Shown: positions 1 through 11,864, numbered from the stretch's first letter. The stretch: 64,000 bases of DNA from Heterocephalus glaber (GCF_000247695.1 NW_004624801.1:2068265-2132264); one strand, 5' to 3'. Notes: generated from the letters alone by a model not told the origin. Numbers and translations: made by a program.

Positions 1-136
1 TGGCAACTTAGAGACTCAGTGAGACCCCGTTTCCAAATAAAAAATAAAAATGTAGCTAAATGTGAAGGCCCTAGGTTCAATCCCCAGCAATGATAGTTAA
101 TAGACAGACAGATAGACAGACAGACAGACAGACAGA
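1..136 (+). repeat. B1-dID composite SINE, 3' part, with (GACA)n tail
   Basis: The window opens inside a SINE. The end of a 7SL/B1-like monomer (gagactcagtgagaccccg) is followed by an A-rich linker and a degenerate ID-like half ending ggttcaatccccagcaatg. From 101 to 136 a GACA/GATA microsatellite replaces the A tail. The 5' part lies outside the window. The joined B1+ID structure is the B1-dID type known from several rodent families. Confidence 0.75.
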
Positions 137-367
137 CCACCATCCAAGTCCTACTTTACTTATTTCACAATTTTACAAACTACCTGCTATAGGGAAAAGT
201 TCATGGTCAACACTTGCAGAGGAGCAAAAGCCCTAAGTTACCCATCCTCAAACTAATCTCAGCAAACATCTGAGTAAAATTTATAAAAGTCACCATCACT
301 GAAAGTCCTTCAGGAGTGGTGATATGCACAGATTCAGGCCATGGCCTCAGTCAAATATAGGGTCACT
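137..367. other. Unannotated single-copy-looking DNA
   Basis: Nothing recognised: no repeat consensus, no coding signal. Confidence 0.5.
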
Positions 368-457
368 GGGCTGGGGATTTAGCTCAGTGGCACTGAGCCT
401 TCTTGAAAGTGCAAGGTCCTGAGTTTGATCTCCAGTACCAAAAAAAAACAAAACAGT
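368..457 (+). repeat. tRNA-derived (ID-like) SINE, cut by gap
   Basis: The body starts gggctggggatttagctcag, has the Pol III A box (tagctcagtgg) and a slightly altered B box (gtttgatctc), and ends in ggtacc-like agtacc plus an A/C-rich tail. The tail runs directly into the N run, so the 3' target duplication cannot be checked. Confidence 0.85.
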
Positions 458-557
458 NNNNNNNNNNNNNNNNNNNNNNNNNNNNNNNNNNNNNNNNNNN
501 NNNNNNNNNNNNNNNNNNNNNNNNNNNNNNNNNNNNNNNNNNNNNNNNNNNNNNNNN
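458..557. other. Assembly gap, 100 N
   Basis: Exactly 100 N directly after a SINE tail. The round number suggests a placeholder for an unknown length. Open frames crossing it are meaningless. Confidence 0.98.
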
Positions 558-1160
558 GCCACCACTCCAAGCCTTAGAGAAAATGTCCCTGAACTGGATA
601 CCTTGCATTTGACAGGTCAGGATATTATGAGAAATAACATAGGATTTACTGGAGAAAAGCCACAGATTAGGAAAACTGATGGAGTATCTCAAAACAAATA
701 AATAAGACAACTAACTGCACATCTGAGTTGGGGTGCCTAACAATGCCGAAGTGCTTGCTAGTTCCTAATAGATTCACAGTTTGGTGATTAACTAGCAAAC
801 CAACAAGAACAATGACCAACAAACACAAAGCAGATTGGTGCTTGATAGTGAAAAAGGCTTAGAGTGGCATGGAATCTAGAAGAGGGCCCCAGGAAGGCTG
901 CGTCTGAGGTGAGGCTTAGGACAATGGGACTTAGGCAGATCTGGAGAGGGGGCAGTAGGTGACTGATCCAGAGGGATGGGGTAGACCAGGTTGCCTGGAG
1001 GGCATGGGGTGAGACGTGAAGAGGTGATGGGTATAGCCGAGAGCCAGAGGCCAGCTTGCACAAGTCTTCCTTATGAGGAGCTGCTTGCTAAGCAGTTCGT
1101 GTTGCACACATCCGCATTTGTACATACATCCCCACCTTCTTCCAGAAGGGATTTAAAGTG
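558..1160. other. Unannotated DNA
   Basis: Moderately GC-rich around 860-1060. Short frames on both strands show no recognisable domain. I see nothing else here. Confidence 0.5.
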
Positions 1161-1164
1161 GCTG

Positions 1165-1520
1165 TTGCCACAGAGCTTGGATTGTATTATGAATGCAATT
1201 GAGTGTAATTGAAGGATTTTAAGCAGGGAATGGCATGCTCAGGCATGCATTTAAGAAAGATTATTCAGGCCATGTACAAAATGAATTGCAAGGAGGGCAG
1301 AGAAAGGGACAAGACCTCAAGCAGTTAAGGCTGAATAGAAGCAATTACAATAATCCAAAGGAAAAATGATGCTGGACTGAACTAACGCAATGGCCCCAAG
1401 AATGGAGAGGACTGGATAGATTGGTGATATGTGTAAGATTGGGCAGAAGGGACCAAGAGACACTTAATGCTACGGGAATAAACCGAGCAGAAAGTGATTA
1501 CTCCGGAAGTGTGCCTTGAT
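1165..1520 (-). repeat. Ancient interspersed repeat, probably L2, antisense
   Basis: A run beginning gattttaagcagggaatggc, with aagattattcaggc, caattacaataatccaaagg and gagaggactggatagattgg, resembles a diverged antisense L2 region that I know from other mammals. Divergence is high and the ends are not sharp, so the class is an inference. Confidence 0.5.
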
Positions 1521-1659
1521 CAGGAATTTGAGTACTAGAGACCATTGATGTAGACAATTGGCCTGATATTAGAGAGTATTCATAATGTGGAAATATACAA
1601 TTTCAAGTACTGTGAGTTGACTTTGAATTTCCATTGGAATCCTCTCTGAGTTTCTTTTA

Positions 1660-1824
1660 AACATAACCTTGTTTCTTTCAAAGCAAACTTCTGCCATGTC
1701 CTTCCACCATGTTGTTTCTACTTTGGAGGCAGCCAGCCATGGACTAAAACCATGAGGCAAAATAAACCTTTCTTCCTTTAAATTGTGGGTATTTTGTCCC
1801 TGTGTTGGGAAAGACGGCTAATGC
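1660..1824 (+). mobile_element. MaLR-type LTR, 3' part
   Basis: Typical 3' segment of a mammalian-apparent LTR: cttctgccatgtccttccac, catggactaaaaccatgagg, a polyadenylation signal within caaaataaacc, then cctgtgttgggaaag and a terminal gctaatgca. The left boundary is not clear and no internal retroviral-like region follows. It is an old, non-coding fragment. Confidence 0.65.
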
Positions 1825-3337
1825 ACACCTGTAACAATTAAAGATTGCATCCTGATTACACTGAGAAGCAGCCCAAGGTTCTGTGTAGAAAAAAAATGGA
1901 GAGGAATGAAGACAGTAAGAGCTACGTAGGTGATGGAATCTATAATGCTTGGCCATTGTTGTGAGACAGTCTCCCCTTCAGCTTTGCAGGATCATCAGCT
2001 CTGTGAAGTAGACACTGGGCCAGATGGAACCAAAATAGGAAGCCCTGCCCTTTAAAACTGAGGGAGAATAAGTTTAATCCCATCCCCAGCCCTTTGGTAG
2101 TGGTGGTGGCAGCTCTGACAATCTGAATTGCCTGCAGTGTCAGTCCACTGAAAGGACAATTTGAAGCCAGGCTTCTCTATGCGCCTGTCCTGTAGGATGC
2201 TAGGTATGGCAGAGCCTCCCTTGACTCTATCCCACTTTCTGTCCCCTTCAGTTCAGACTACAGTGTGTCTTTTCATAGAGTCTCATCTCTGCTGAAATGG
2301 CCAATTACATCTATGGTTCAGATCTGCAATGAACATCCCTCATTTTTAAAAAAAATATGGATAGTTTCCCAAATTTTCAAGTTCCAGCTCTTTTATGTCT
2401 AATGATTCCTTCAATTTATCTCTCATTTCACATTTTACTCTAAGTGATGAAGAAAAAACAAGTCCCTCCTTCAACATTTTGCTTAAATATGGCCTCAACT
2501 AAATAACCAATTTCATTTCTGCAAGATCCATTTTCCACAAAACATGAGAACACAATTTAGCCCAGTTCATTGCCACTGTATAACAAGGATCAACTTTCCA
2601 CCAGTTTCCAATGAAAAGTCCCTTATTTCCCTCCGAGATCTCGCGAGAATAGCCAATAACATTCATATTTCTACTAACATCTCATTCATGATGATATATG
2701 CACTCTCTAAGATGACAGAGAACTCCTCTTTTCTTTCCAAGACTTCGACTTTAGTGGTTTTAAGGAAGCCACACTGCCACCAAATGAAATGCCATATAAG
2801 AGGGATTCTTTCAAAGTCCATAGTAGCTTGAACTGTCAAAATCTAAAAGAGAGCTAAGATTTCTACATGACTGACTTCTCTTTCACTGGCCTCACCAAAA
2901 ATCATGAAATCATTGCAGAATATTACCTTTGGTGGAATAACTAGATGACTAGTCTTTTACTAAATATAGTATAGCACGCTTCTGCAATTTTAGTTTAATT
3001 CACCAACTTGCTCAATAATTCTCCCCTCGAGTTTTGAGTTCAGTTTTATAATATCTCGTGTCGGGAGGGGGATGGTAGTTGTGTGTTTTGCTGGTGCTGC
3101 CCTACCAGCCAGAGTAGAAAGTCATTCCCGATGGAAACATCTTTATTTAAAAAAAAAAAAATTGACATGTTAAGTTTGAGTTTTTGTTAATAAGAGAAGA
3201 TAGAACTTTCTGAAGCACGGTATGCATTGAAGAAACAACCGTGGGGGGGAGCTTCGGGGAGAGAAGCCATGCATGAGAGCAGCAGGAGAAAACCAAGCTG
3301 CGAGAGCATAGGAATAATCCAGCAAACACATGGAATT
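1825..3337. other. Unannotated intergenic DNA
   Basis: About 1.5 kb without a recognised repeat or gene. It has ordinary AT-rich composition and a short A tract near 3150. A 95-codon plus-strand frame at 2544-2831 has no recognisable domain. Confidence 0.5.
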
Positions 3338-3470
3338 TCCAGGGCACCTGGAATGCAGCCCTGCCGCCCCACTACTTAATTGTGTGACTTAAGTCACTTA
3401 ACCTCCCAAATTTTTATTCCCTCCCCTATAAAAATAAGGATTCAATTTGATGGCTTTTAAAGATTTTTTT
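3338..3470 (+). repeat. MIR SINE fragment, sense
   Basis: MIR core words are visible in order: gcagccctgccgcc, ttaattgtgtgac, gtcacttaacctccc, then a diverged tail with cctataaaaataaggattc. This is the tRNA-derived ancient mammalian SINE. Confidence 0.7.
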
Positions 3471-4505
3471 TTAGTTCTAAAAATCTAGGGTTCTTAATAT
3501 GTTCAGACATTCTTTCGCATGCCCAACTATTAGAAGCTCCACCTTCTTTTAATAAATTCTATTTACTTGCAGGTGGTTGGACTATTAAGCAAAGCAAATT
3601 GTTTAAATAATGTCTGACTTTTTGACTGGCTTGACTCTCCTAATGGGCCATATATATATGCCCACATATATTTTTTTTCAGGGTAGTGATTTTTTAGGTA
3701 CATCAATCAAGTAGCCAGTATTTATTGCATGGAGCTAATTAACTTTCAAAATGACATTTTCCTTTGTAACATTGGTTGAGATTTGAACTCAGATCTCACC
3801 AATGAAAAGCAGCTGCACTAATAACCTGAGTCCCAACGAGCCCCCTAATTCTCCCAGCTTATGCCCACCCTAAACGTGTGATTAATCGCAGGTTTATGAG
3901 AGTTCTCAGTTACTGTGAAAACAAATCATTACCAGAAACTGGCATTCCCAATTTATTTTATTTTTTATTTTTCTTACTTATACCCTATTCTCCATATTTT
4001 CCATATGTTTAGGGGCCTTCTCATCCATTCAGGACATTACAGAAAGCTCCACTCAGTCTCATCTCCTAATGGGCCATGATAAACAGGAACATTTTGCTGT
4101 CTTCTTTTTGCTTTTCCATTTTGGAGGCTGTAGCTTTGAAGACTGTCAACAATGTGGTGAAGAGGGAGACAGTGTGAAGACAAAGGCACGTGTGATTACC
4201 CATTAGGCCTCATGTCACCTGAGTACAGCAAGCCCACAACTTCACCCACTGTTAGACACAAGCCTGGGAGATGCAGAAACCTGGGCATGGACCCAGGGAT
4301 CTGGGAGTGGCTTATCTTTACCAACTTCTCCTGTACTTCTTTTTTATTATGCGGAGAAAATGGTATAAAAAAACTTAGATATTTCAAGTTCTTACCTCTT
4401 ATTTGTCAAGCACCAAAAATGGTTCAAATAAATCAAATTTACTTTGGGGATTTTGAAGCATACATCAAGACATGGACTCCAAAGCAGAAAGAACTGGAAA
4501 TAGTG
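3471..4505. other. Unannotated intergenic DNA
   Basis: AT-rich, with short TA runs near 3647-3670 and a homopolymer T run near 3671. No gene or recognised repeat. Confidence 0.5.
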
Positions 4506-4507
4506 TT

Positions 4508-4684
4508 GATGGGGCACATTCATAAGCCCAGGACTCTGGGAGGCAGAGGCACAAGAAAGGCAAGTTCAAGCCCACCATGAGCAACGTGGCAAGACCCTGT
4601 CACAAAATAAATAAAAAAGGGCTGGGAATATGGCTTAGCGGCAAGGCCCTGGGGTCAACTGCCAGTAACACACACACACACAAA
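4508..4684 (+). repeat. B1-dID composite SINE with CA tail
   Basis: The left half is a 7SL-derived B1 monomer (ggactctgggaggcagaggc, gtggcaagaccctgtcac). An A-rich linker follows, then a shortened ID-like half (gggctgggaatatggcttag, ggtcaactgccagtaac) and a CA-rich tail. Both halves are diverged, so this is an older insertion than the free tRNA-type SINEs nearby. Confidence 0.8.
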
Positions 4685-4757
4685 CGCGCGTGCACACTAG
4701 AAATCTAATCAAAAGAAAATTACTCATCACAGAGTAAACAATCAAGGAAGTTGAATA

Positions 4758-4952
4758 AGTCGTACCTTGGTTCACGAACTTAATTCTTTCCATGATTCTG
4801 GTTGCAAACTGAACTGGATGAACCCAGTCAAATTTCCCCATAAGGTCAACATTGAACCTAACTGTTGAATTTGGTTGAGTCCTCGTCCAATTCGATTTGT
4901 CACCAGAATTGTGGAAAGAATTAAGCTCGTGAACCGAGTTACCACTGCACTG
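4758..4952. mobile_element. Tigger-like palindromic MITE
   Basis: The left arm (about 4761-4802, ggttcacgaacttaattc) is the diverged reverse complement of the right arm (4903-4951). The similarity continues inward, so nearly the whole element is an inverted repeat. TA dinucleotides flank both ends (4756-4757 and 4953-4954), fitting the Tc1/mariner-pogo (Tigger) target preference. The ggttcacgaacttaatt terminal motif is typical of Tigger-derived non-autonomous elements. No transposase is encoded. Confidence 0.75.
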
Positions 4953-5165
4953 TACATCCTTGAACCTGAGTCCTAGAGTTGCAGCCACTACTCCTGGTCT
5001 TTACAGTCCAGCTGAAATCCCTCTCAAATCTGTGACTCCACATAGACTGACATTTCTGATTGAACAGCAACAGGAAGTAATTCATTTGACAATAGTTAAT
5101 AAGACTCTCCAGCAATATCACGTAGGCCTGTTAGGGCAGAGGTGCTTGTGTGTATTTAGGACAGA

Positions 5166-5240
5166 GGGCCTGGGACATAGCTCAGTGGCACCAAGCCTGA
5201 CTGGCAAGCACAAGATCCCGAGTTCGATCCCTGGTAAAAG
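5166..5240 (+). repeat. tRNA-derived SINE
   Basis: The body gggcctgggacatagctcag ... gagttcgatccctggta keeps recognisable A and B boxes but only a short A tail (aaaag) followed by agacagacag. It belongs to the same family as the copy at 9561. Confidence 0.85.
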
Positions 5241-6169
5241 AGACAGACAGATGCCTTAGACTCCCAGATTTCCCAAATCCTTCAGTTGTGGAGAACAACT
5301 TTTCCATGAATATCTATATAAATTGCTGTGATCTTCCATCTTATGAGAGAGGTAAGAACATCTTTTCCAAAATACTTGTGCTGTCCAAAAGAACTTGAGC
5401 TTCTAATAGTCATTCTTTCCCCAAGTTCCTGTTTATTACAAAACAGTGTCTCTCTACTGTGTCTCAAGTAGGTGTTCTTTAGTTCCGATCCAATATGAAT
5501 ATATCCCCTTGCCTTGAACCTCCTTGAATACCTCCATTCTAAGAAAGTTCTGTATAATCAATACGTATAGACGTTTGCAGGTGAACAAGTTTGAAAATAA
5601 ACAGTGAAGCAAAGTAGTTCCATTGTAAGGTACTACACAAACCAGTGGAGCACATCCCTGCATTAAAATTCCATTGGCTACACCTACCTTAACATGATTC
5701 TCCTTGACTGTCTCTGGTCTTGAGTCTCAGCCCACAGTTCTGGTTTTGACTTCCTTCCTTCAAAGCCTCATCCAGATGCCTGGTTATTTCCCTCTACTCC
5801 CTCCTCCCAGTGACTGGCTATTCTTTTTTTAAGCAAAATAGTACAGTCCTCTTCTCCTACTTCAAAGGTATCTGGCTGTCCTTAGCTGTCCTAAAACTCC
5901 TAATTTTCTCTAGCAAAAAAGATGGCTTTACTTGCACCATGAACAGATGCCTATATATATCAAGCTTCTCCACCAGGTTTGTAAATAAAGAGAAATAACA
6001 TGAAGTGCCATCTCCCCACTAAAATTACATAAATTACACAGAAAGCAGGACTGCTCATAATCAGATCCTTTTGCTATTGCTTTTTTGTTTTTGCTAATAT
6101 TTTGTTTGCCACCTCATGTCTCTCACAAGCTTGCCTGCCTGCTTTTATGCTCACTTACTTTCTCTTACA

Positions 6170-6172
<3 letters not shown>
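5241..6172. other. Unannotated intergenic DNA
   Basis: No recognised repeat or gene across about 930 bp. Confidence 0.5.

Positions 6173-6202
<30 letters not shown>
6173..6202 (+). repeat. (CT)n microsatellite
   Basis: About 15 uninterrupted CT units, an ordinary dinucleotide repeat and likely polymorphic. Confidence 0.95.
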
Positions 6203-6205
<3 letters not shown>

Positions 6206-8004
6206 CACATGTTCTTTTGAAAACCCTCACAGTGAGAAACAACAAATCAATGCGTCATTCCATTAAATCCTTCCTCTTTCAGTGTCTACACTGAAGGGGA
6301 CAAGAGACAAGGGGAAAAGAAGAGGAAAGTTAAGTAAGTCTAGTGACAGCATGGTAGCAAGTGGCATTAGTAAGGAGAGGAAAGAAATGAAGCTATGCAG
6401 TAGGGTGTTATGTGTTTGATTAGAGATGCTCAAAGTGAGTCTGAAGTGTTGCCTTTGCTCCATCGGGGGTGTCTCCCTGGTCCTCTCTGGCACCAGCACT
6501 GTTTGGGGGCAGCATGCTAACACAAACCCACATGGGTGACAAACATGCCTCCTAGTGACACTACAGGGACACGCGCCAGGGTCTGCCTCTGAGCCAGGAG
6601 TTGCCCATCCTGCCTTGGAGGACAGCTGAAGGGAAGTGAGATTATTGGGACACAAAACAAGAAACCAAAAACTGACCTTTCTTTGAGAAGCTATTTTCCT
6701 GTGACATTTAAGAGGTTATAAGGAGTCTAGCTGATTCCCATTAATAAAGAATATCTGTAGTTCTGTATTTCCCTTTCATCCTGGTACAATACAGACCTGA
6801 ACTTGGGACTCTGCAAGAAAGATTGCGAGCATAGAGATGAAGGGGCTGCATCCAGGTGAGGAATGGGAGGACACTGTGCTCCCAGGAGGTCTCCTCTTAC
6901 AAAATTTCCCACCTTATAATTCACCCTCCTGAGGTGGAGCAAAGTAGCCAGGGCTAGGGGTGTAAACACAGACCAAACCTCAGCCCCTTCCAGGGCTTCC
7001 TCCCAGCAGTTCCACATAATCCCCTGCCTGCCGTGAGTCACCATCACCACGTGCTCTCAGCCCATGGCTCGGGAGATGGTCATGCCAACAGACACGTCTT
7101 TCTCTGTGTGTGACACAGTGGCTGCCAACTTGTGGTGAGACCTCGGGTGCCAAATGTAACCAATTACAGGAGTCCCCATCCTGTGGCTGAAGGCATCTGT
7201 GTGGGGGACTGTATTTCATGGAGGCCATTAGAGCCGGGGTGAGGGACCACTGGGCCTTCAGGTCTCCTCCAACTGGCGTCTTCCCAGGATGGGCAGGTTC
7301 CGCAACCGTGTCTTCCAGGGTTCTGGGCTGGATACAATTCCCTTCATCCATTCCATGCTGAAACCTCCAGGGAAACTGGGATAAAAAGAAAAAGGAAATA
7401 AGTGAAGAGAAACAAAAAGTGAAATTGAGAAATAACTTGAAATTTGCCCTCAAGTAACAGTGAAGTATTTTTTCAGTTAATTGTTCTAAAGTAGGTATCA
7501 CATCAATTTCCTCTTCTCTGGTTTCATGACCCTCTCCCTGTCTTTTACCTAGGTTCTTATGAAATCTTTGCCAATGTTCTAGTTTCGTCAAGTATCTCCA
7601 TCTTCCAAAGTATCTACTTCTCTTTCTGAAAACAAGCAGCTAATTATACTTCTTGTCTTTGATGACTCTCTGTTCTCTATACTATAAAATACAAAGTGTT
7701 AGCCACATGCTCTTTACACATATTGGAATATTTCCATCTTTCCACCCAGGCTGTGGACATCCATGTCAATATCACACTGATGCTCTATTACTGCTTCCAG
7801 AATGTTCCTCCACATCCTGTATTGACTAAGTGTTGCCCCTTCAAAAGCCAACCCATTAGGTCTTTGTAAGACCTACAGAACCCTTCAAATAGAATTCCTT
7901 CTCCCACTCCTCTAGTTTTATCTTCTTTGATAATATGTCCTGTTGTAAACTATTTTCCTTCTTTTATAATATATATCCTATTGAAAACTACTTTCATACT
8001 AAAT
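6203..8004. other. Unannotated DNA with a GC-richer patch and the longest open frame
   Basis: Between about 6430 and 7380 the composition is more GC-rich than the surroundings. The minus strand carries the window's longest open frame (7591-6980, about 203 codons). Its protein has no domain I recognise and it reads through a pyrimidine tract. On the same strand a strong-looking splice acceptor (pyrimidine tract plus cccag, AG at 7377-7376) precedes the GC-richer part. I do not call a gene: there is no recognised homology and no convincing donor or promoter. Confidence 0.4.
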
Positions 8005-8150
8005 AATTTGACTCCTGTAGCATAAAGTAAGCTCAGGGAGAGCTCAGATCACAATTTTAGGTCCTAGCAGAAGGCAGGTATAGAAAGGACGTTCAACAAA
8101 CATATGATACATTTCAGAGGAAATAAATACATGAATGAATGGCTCATTCA
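8005..8150 (+). repeat. L2 LINE 3' fragment, sense
   Basis: The L2 3'-end layout is visible in diverged form: gtaagctcagggagagctc, ggcaggtatagaaagg, gttcaacaaacatatgat, aatacatgaatgaatgg. It is an ancient CR1-like LINE tail with no coding content. Confidence 0.6.
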
Positions 8151-9560
8151 GCGACCCGAAGGGCAAGCCTGTTTCACAGGGTTAATGTAATACTAGCTAG
8201 TCCACACCTATTCACATGTGTAGAAATGTTACATTTCGTGTAAAATCTTGTATCCAAATACACATGGAGTCCAGTACTTTACATTTTCTTTTGGTACATA
8301 CATAGCATTGGAGTTTTTAAATTGAAAACTATGCCCTGAAGGCCTTTCTGACTCAAGCTTGTATTTTTATGTTTTTGTTTTTCTCTTTGCTTTTCTAATT
8401 ATTATTTTGGATTCCATAGACCTGGCACACCTCCACACACACACATCAGTGAGTGTTTTTCCTTTAAGTTATTTTCTCTGGCTGGAAGACGGCTTCTCTT
8501 TTCTAGTTTTCCTCATTGTGAGGAACAATTGCTACCATGAAATCGAACTTTCGTCATACTTGTGCATATGTTCATGTTTTTATTATGGGTAATACAAAGT
8601 AGAAGAATTGCTAGGTCTTCAATATAGATTAGTTTGCAAATATAACTACTACGCAGATATGCCCTCACTAATGCTCCCTGTCTCCCCCAAATAAGATCTA
8701 ATTAGAAAATAATCAGCCTTGAAACTAGAGATCAAAAATGCCAGCCCCAGTCAGCCTATCTCTGCCTTAGCTGTCTTCATTATTCCCTTGCTTGGTGGCT
8801 ACTCTGTAAGGCCATAAATGGCTTTTTTTGTTTTACTCCTCCATGCTCTTTCTACTCCCACTACTGAGAAAGGGAGTGATATATCAGGAAATTTAGTTCC
8901 AGATATTTTTTCCCAACAATAGCTATAATTTAAACCTGGCACTAAATTTTCCTAAAAACATTGCTTACCTTTCGTTCTTCTATCTCAAATGGCACCCGGT
9001 TTTTTCTTGTTGCTGGTATGGTTCACCCTGAAATTCTTTGACAGTGATTACCAAAGCTTGCCTGTCCTACAACCCCTATGTAGAAAATTCATGCTTGAAT
9101 TTTCTTCAAATTCATACTTGAATGATTGCACTAATCATGGAATAATAGGCCAAAATAAATTTTCATTAGTATTTTAAAATTTAAATTTCTTTCAGTATTT
9201 AAAATACTCATTGTATTCTTACTGTCCAATGTTGATAGAATCCTTATGTCAAAGATTTTCCTTCTTCCATAGGTAATCTTTACTGTTTTCCTACTCTGAT
9301 TGCTTTTAGGATTTTTCTCTTGGTTCTTGATGCTTTAAAATTTTACTCCAATATATCTACATGAAATAATACTGGTAAATAACTAACAAAAGTCTAAATA
9401 TCTGGATATTTTGTATTAGATGGGTAAGCATCTGAATGGCTACATATTTATTAGGTATTATTTTAGATACGAGGTGAAAGGGCATAGAATAATGAAGTTC
9501 TGACTCCAGCTCTACACTGACAGCCTTGTGGCCATTCCCTAAGTTTAAAATGTCTCTAGT
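8151..9560. other. Unannotated intergenic DNA
   Basis: About 1.4 kb, AT-rich, with no recognised repeat or gene. Confidence 0.5.
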
Positions 9561-9643
9561 GGGCTGGGGATTTAGCTCAGAGGCACCCCGCCTGCCTCAA
9601 AAGTGCAAGGTCCTGAGTTCGATCCCTGGTACCAAAAAAAAAA
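9561..9643 (+). repeat. tRNA-derived SINE, well preserved
   Basis: The body from gggctggggatttagctcag to gatccctggtacc is intact, with A box, B box and a 10-A tail. The flanks tgtctctagt and gtgtcttggg may be a degraded target duplication. This is a good reference copy for the family in this window. Confidence 0.9.
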
Positions 9644-11295
9644 GTGTCTTGGGTATCTGTCTTCATATGTGAAATGAGAAGGGAATCAGAAATACCTGCA
9701 AAATCCATTTTCAATCATAAAACACTGTGTGAAGAACCGAGTCTTTAGAAACTTTCAGGGCTTTTCAGTAGTTATTTCTTCTTTCTCAAGACAATATTTA
9801 ATGTAAATTATCTCAGTGCTGCTGCTCCTGCTGCTCGTGAGAGCTGTTCCATTTAAATTATTTCTAGAAATCAAACATCTCTTAACTCCCTTCTCTTGTG
9901 TCCCTTTTCCTGGCAGCTATGCTTTTTAAAAATTTAATACAACATAAAAATCCAGGAGAATATATGAATATCAGAATGTTGTTAAATGTTTCTTTCAATC
10001 TTAAAGCTGAGGTAAAAGGCAGTGTGCATAAGTCAGTGAATTAAAAGATTCTGTATGAGATGTTTTATATTTTCAAACTTTTGCCAAAAGGATACTTAAA
10101 ACATTCACAAAGGGAATTCTCGGAAGCCAAAAGTTTTATCCCTCCGAAAACAGGCATAGGAGGCCTCTGAATTAAAGCTTCCGACTGTGAGTACTGGGCT
10201 GTCCCTGATTAAAAACAAATGGAACGTGTGCTATAGACCATACATTTACTTGATTTATTGCTTGGAAAATTAAGTTACTATTACTTATGGGGCTTGGAAG
10301 CAAAGCCCCAGTGCAATAGCTAATTGAGAGTAGGAAAGGGGTATATGCTGAAATTGCGAAAATATATTTCAGAGAATGGCTGAGTGAAGACATCAGGGTA
10401 TGTAATTAAATGGCTTTTTAAAAAAAATTTCACACTCCCCACATCCTCTCATATCAAACAATTGAAATGTGTTGGTTTATTAACTGGTCTTCCACCATTA
10501 GTTCCATCAAGATGGGTACCTACTGTGTTGTTCACCTTCACTGGTATGGCAAACATATAACTTGCATTACTAAGTGCCTTAAAATAATGGTGTATTCATT
10601 TAGGAGAAAAATCTGACTATTCTGTTTTCCAATAATTAAAGACATTTTAAAATTGAAACAAAGGATTGAATTTTGGTGAACTACGCCAGGACCTTCTTCT
10701 GGATTCTTTGCAGTCAGTGGTATATTTTGATGAGTTTTCTGACTCATCAAGTGAATTTCCATCCAGTCCTAAGAAAGAATGCTGTTTTGGTAGAGTTAGG
10801 GACCAGGAAATTCTGGATAGGGAAGGACAAATACTAGAAAACGTGTGTGATGGGTTGAGGGGGAGAATAAACTATACACAGGACCTTTCCCACCAATTCT
10901 CATTCCAACACAAATCCACTTTCGAAGAAGTTCAGCAATTTGCAGGCTAGCAAATTTAAAAATTCATTATTTCTGAGAGCTGAACTGTAACTATATGAGT
11001 GATAAAATTGATGACATATGTAGGGACTTTTCATTTATATTGGACAATCAAGTATTCTAGCTTGTTATGACTTACTATAGTAACTGCTAAATATTTTTGA
11101 AATTGAAGAGAGATGCTGTCTAATCATGATAAAAATTGGCTTTTGTCATCATTAAACTTAGTTGCTGAAGAAATATGTATGTCAACTAATTTGAAAACAG
11201 TGGAGAATTATTTTGCCAGTGGAGAGCCATTTTACCAATTGAGACTATAAAAGAATATCTCTCCTATCTACTTTCACTTTTTAAATTGGTGCATT
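9644..11295. other. Unannotated intergenic DNA
   Basis: About 1.65 kb with no recognised repeat or gene. A 94-codon plus-strand frame at 10666-10950 has no recognisable domain. Confidence 0.5.
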
Positions 11296-11300
11296 TCATT

Positions 11301-11516
11301 CAGTGGTTTTGATTCTCATCTGGGGTAATCTGCTTTGCAGGAGACATCTGGTAACCTCTGGAGACATTTTTGGTCATCATGACTAGAGCAAGGTTGCTGT
11401 AGCATGTTGATGGCAGAGACAAGGGTGTTTGGCAGCATGCCACAGTGCACAAAGAAACTCCACAACAATTATTCCAATAGTCCAAAATATCAGCGTGTCA
11501 ACTTGAGAAGCCCTAC
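11301..11516 (-). mobile_element. MER20-like hAT MITE
   Basis: It starts cagtggttttgattctc and runs through ggagacatctggtaacctct, ggagacatttttggtcatca and a diverged centre to cttgagaagccctac. That order matches the antisense of MER20, a non-autonomous hAT-Charlie element. The terminal inverted repeats are still recognisable. The second copy, at 49767, lies in the opposite orientation. Confidence 0.75.
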
Positions 11517-11864
11517 TTTACAGAGCCCTTTACTCATTCATTCTAGAATTCTTTAACTCATTAATTCACAGCATAAAGAAAACTGAAATTATTATTAATT
11601 ATCACTTTAAATGGACTCTGTAAAACTCAACTTATATACAACACTTTTATTTAAACATTTGTTGTTGAAAATAAGATGTAGCTGTACAGATTTAAACTAA
11701 ATAGCAACAAGAAAAGACAATATCCACACCATCTGGAAGGGAAGTATTTTTCCAGTACCTGCCTTGGAACTTTGCCCAGAGTCAAAACCCAGTACATATC
11801 TTCTGGGTGAATTTCTAAAACAAAATCGGTTAATTATTTAAAACATATAAAGATGGAACTTCTT
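11517..11864. other. Unannotated intergenic DNA
   Basis: Nothing recognised in about 350 bp. Confidence 0.5.

Noticed and set aside
101..136. Short regular repeat as a CRISPR-like array
   Set aside because: Period-4 microsatellite without spacers, in a mammalian genome.
347..710. Open frames around the first gap
   Set aside because: They include about 34 unknown residues from the N run and a SINE.
4635..4988. 117-codon minus-strand frame
   Set aside because: Lies across the palindromic Tigger-type element and a CA repeat; not a gene.
6980..7591. 203-codon minus-strand open frame
   Set aside because: Longest in the window but without a domain, with odd composition across a pyrimidine tract, no promoter and no donor. 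Kept only as a low-interest finding.
9561..9643. Possible tRNA gene
   Set aside because: A and B boxes are present, but the sequence ends in ggtacc plus an A tail, lacks an acceptor stem pairing and a T-run terminator, and recurs about a dozen times. It is a tRNA-derived SINE.
9815..9845. gctgctgctcctgctgctcg run as a coding or trinucleotide-disease type repeat
   Set aside because: Only a few interrupted units, no frame context.
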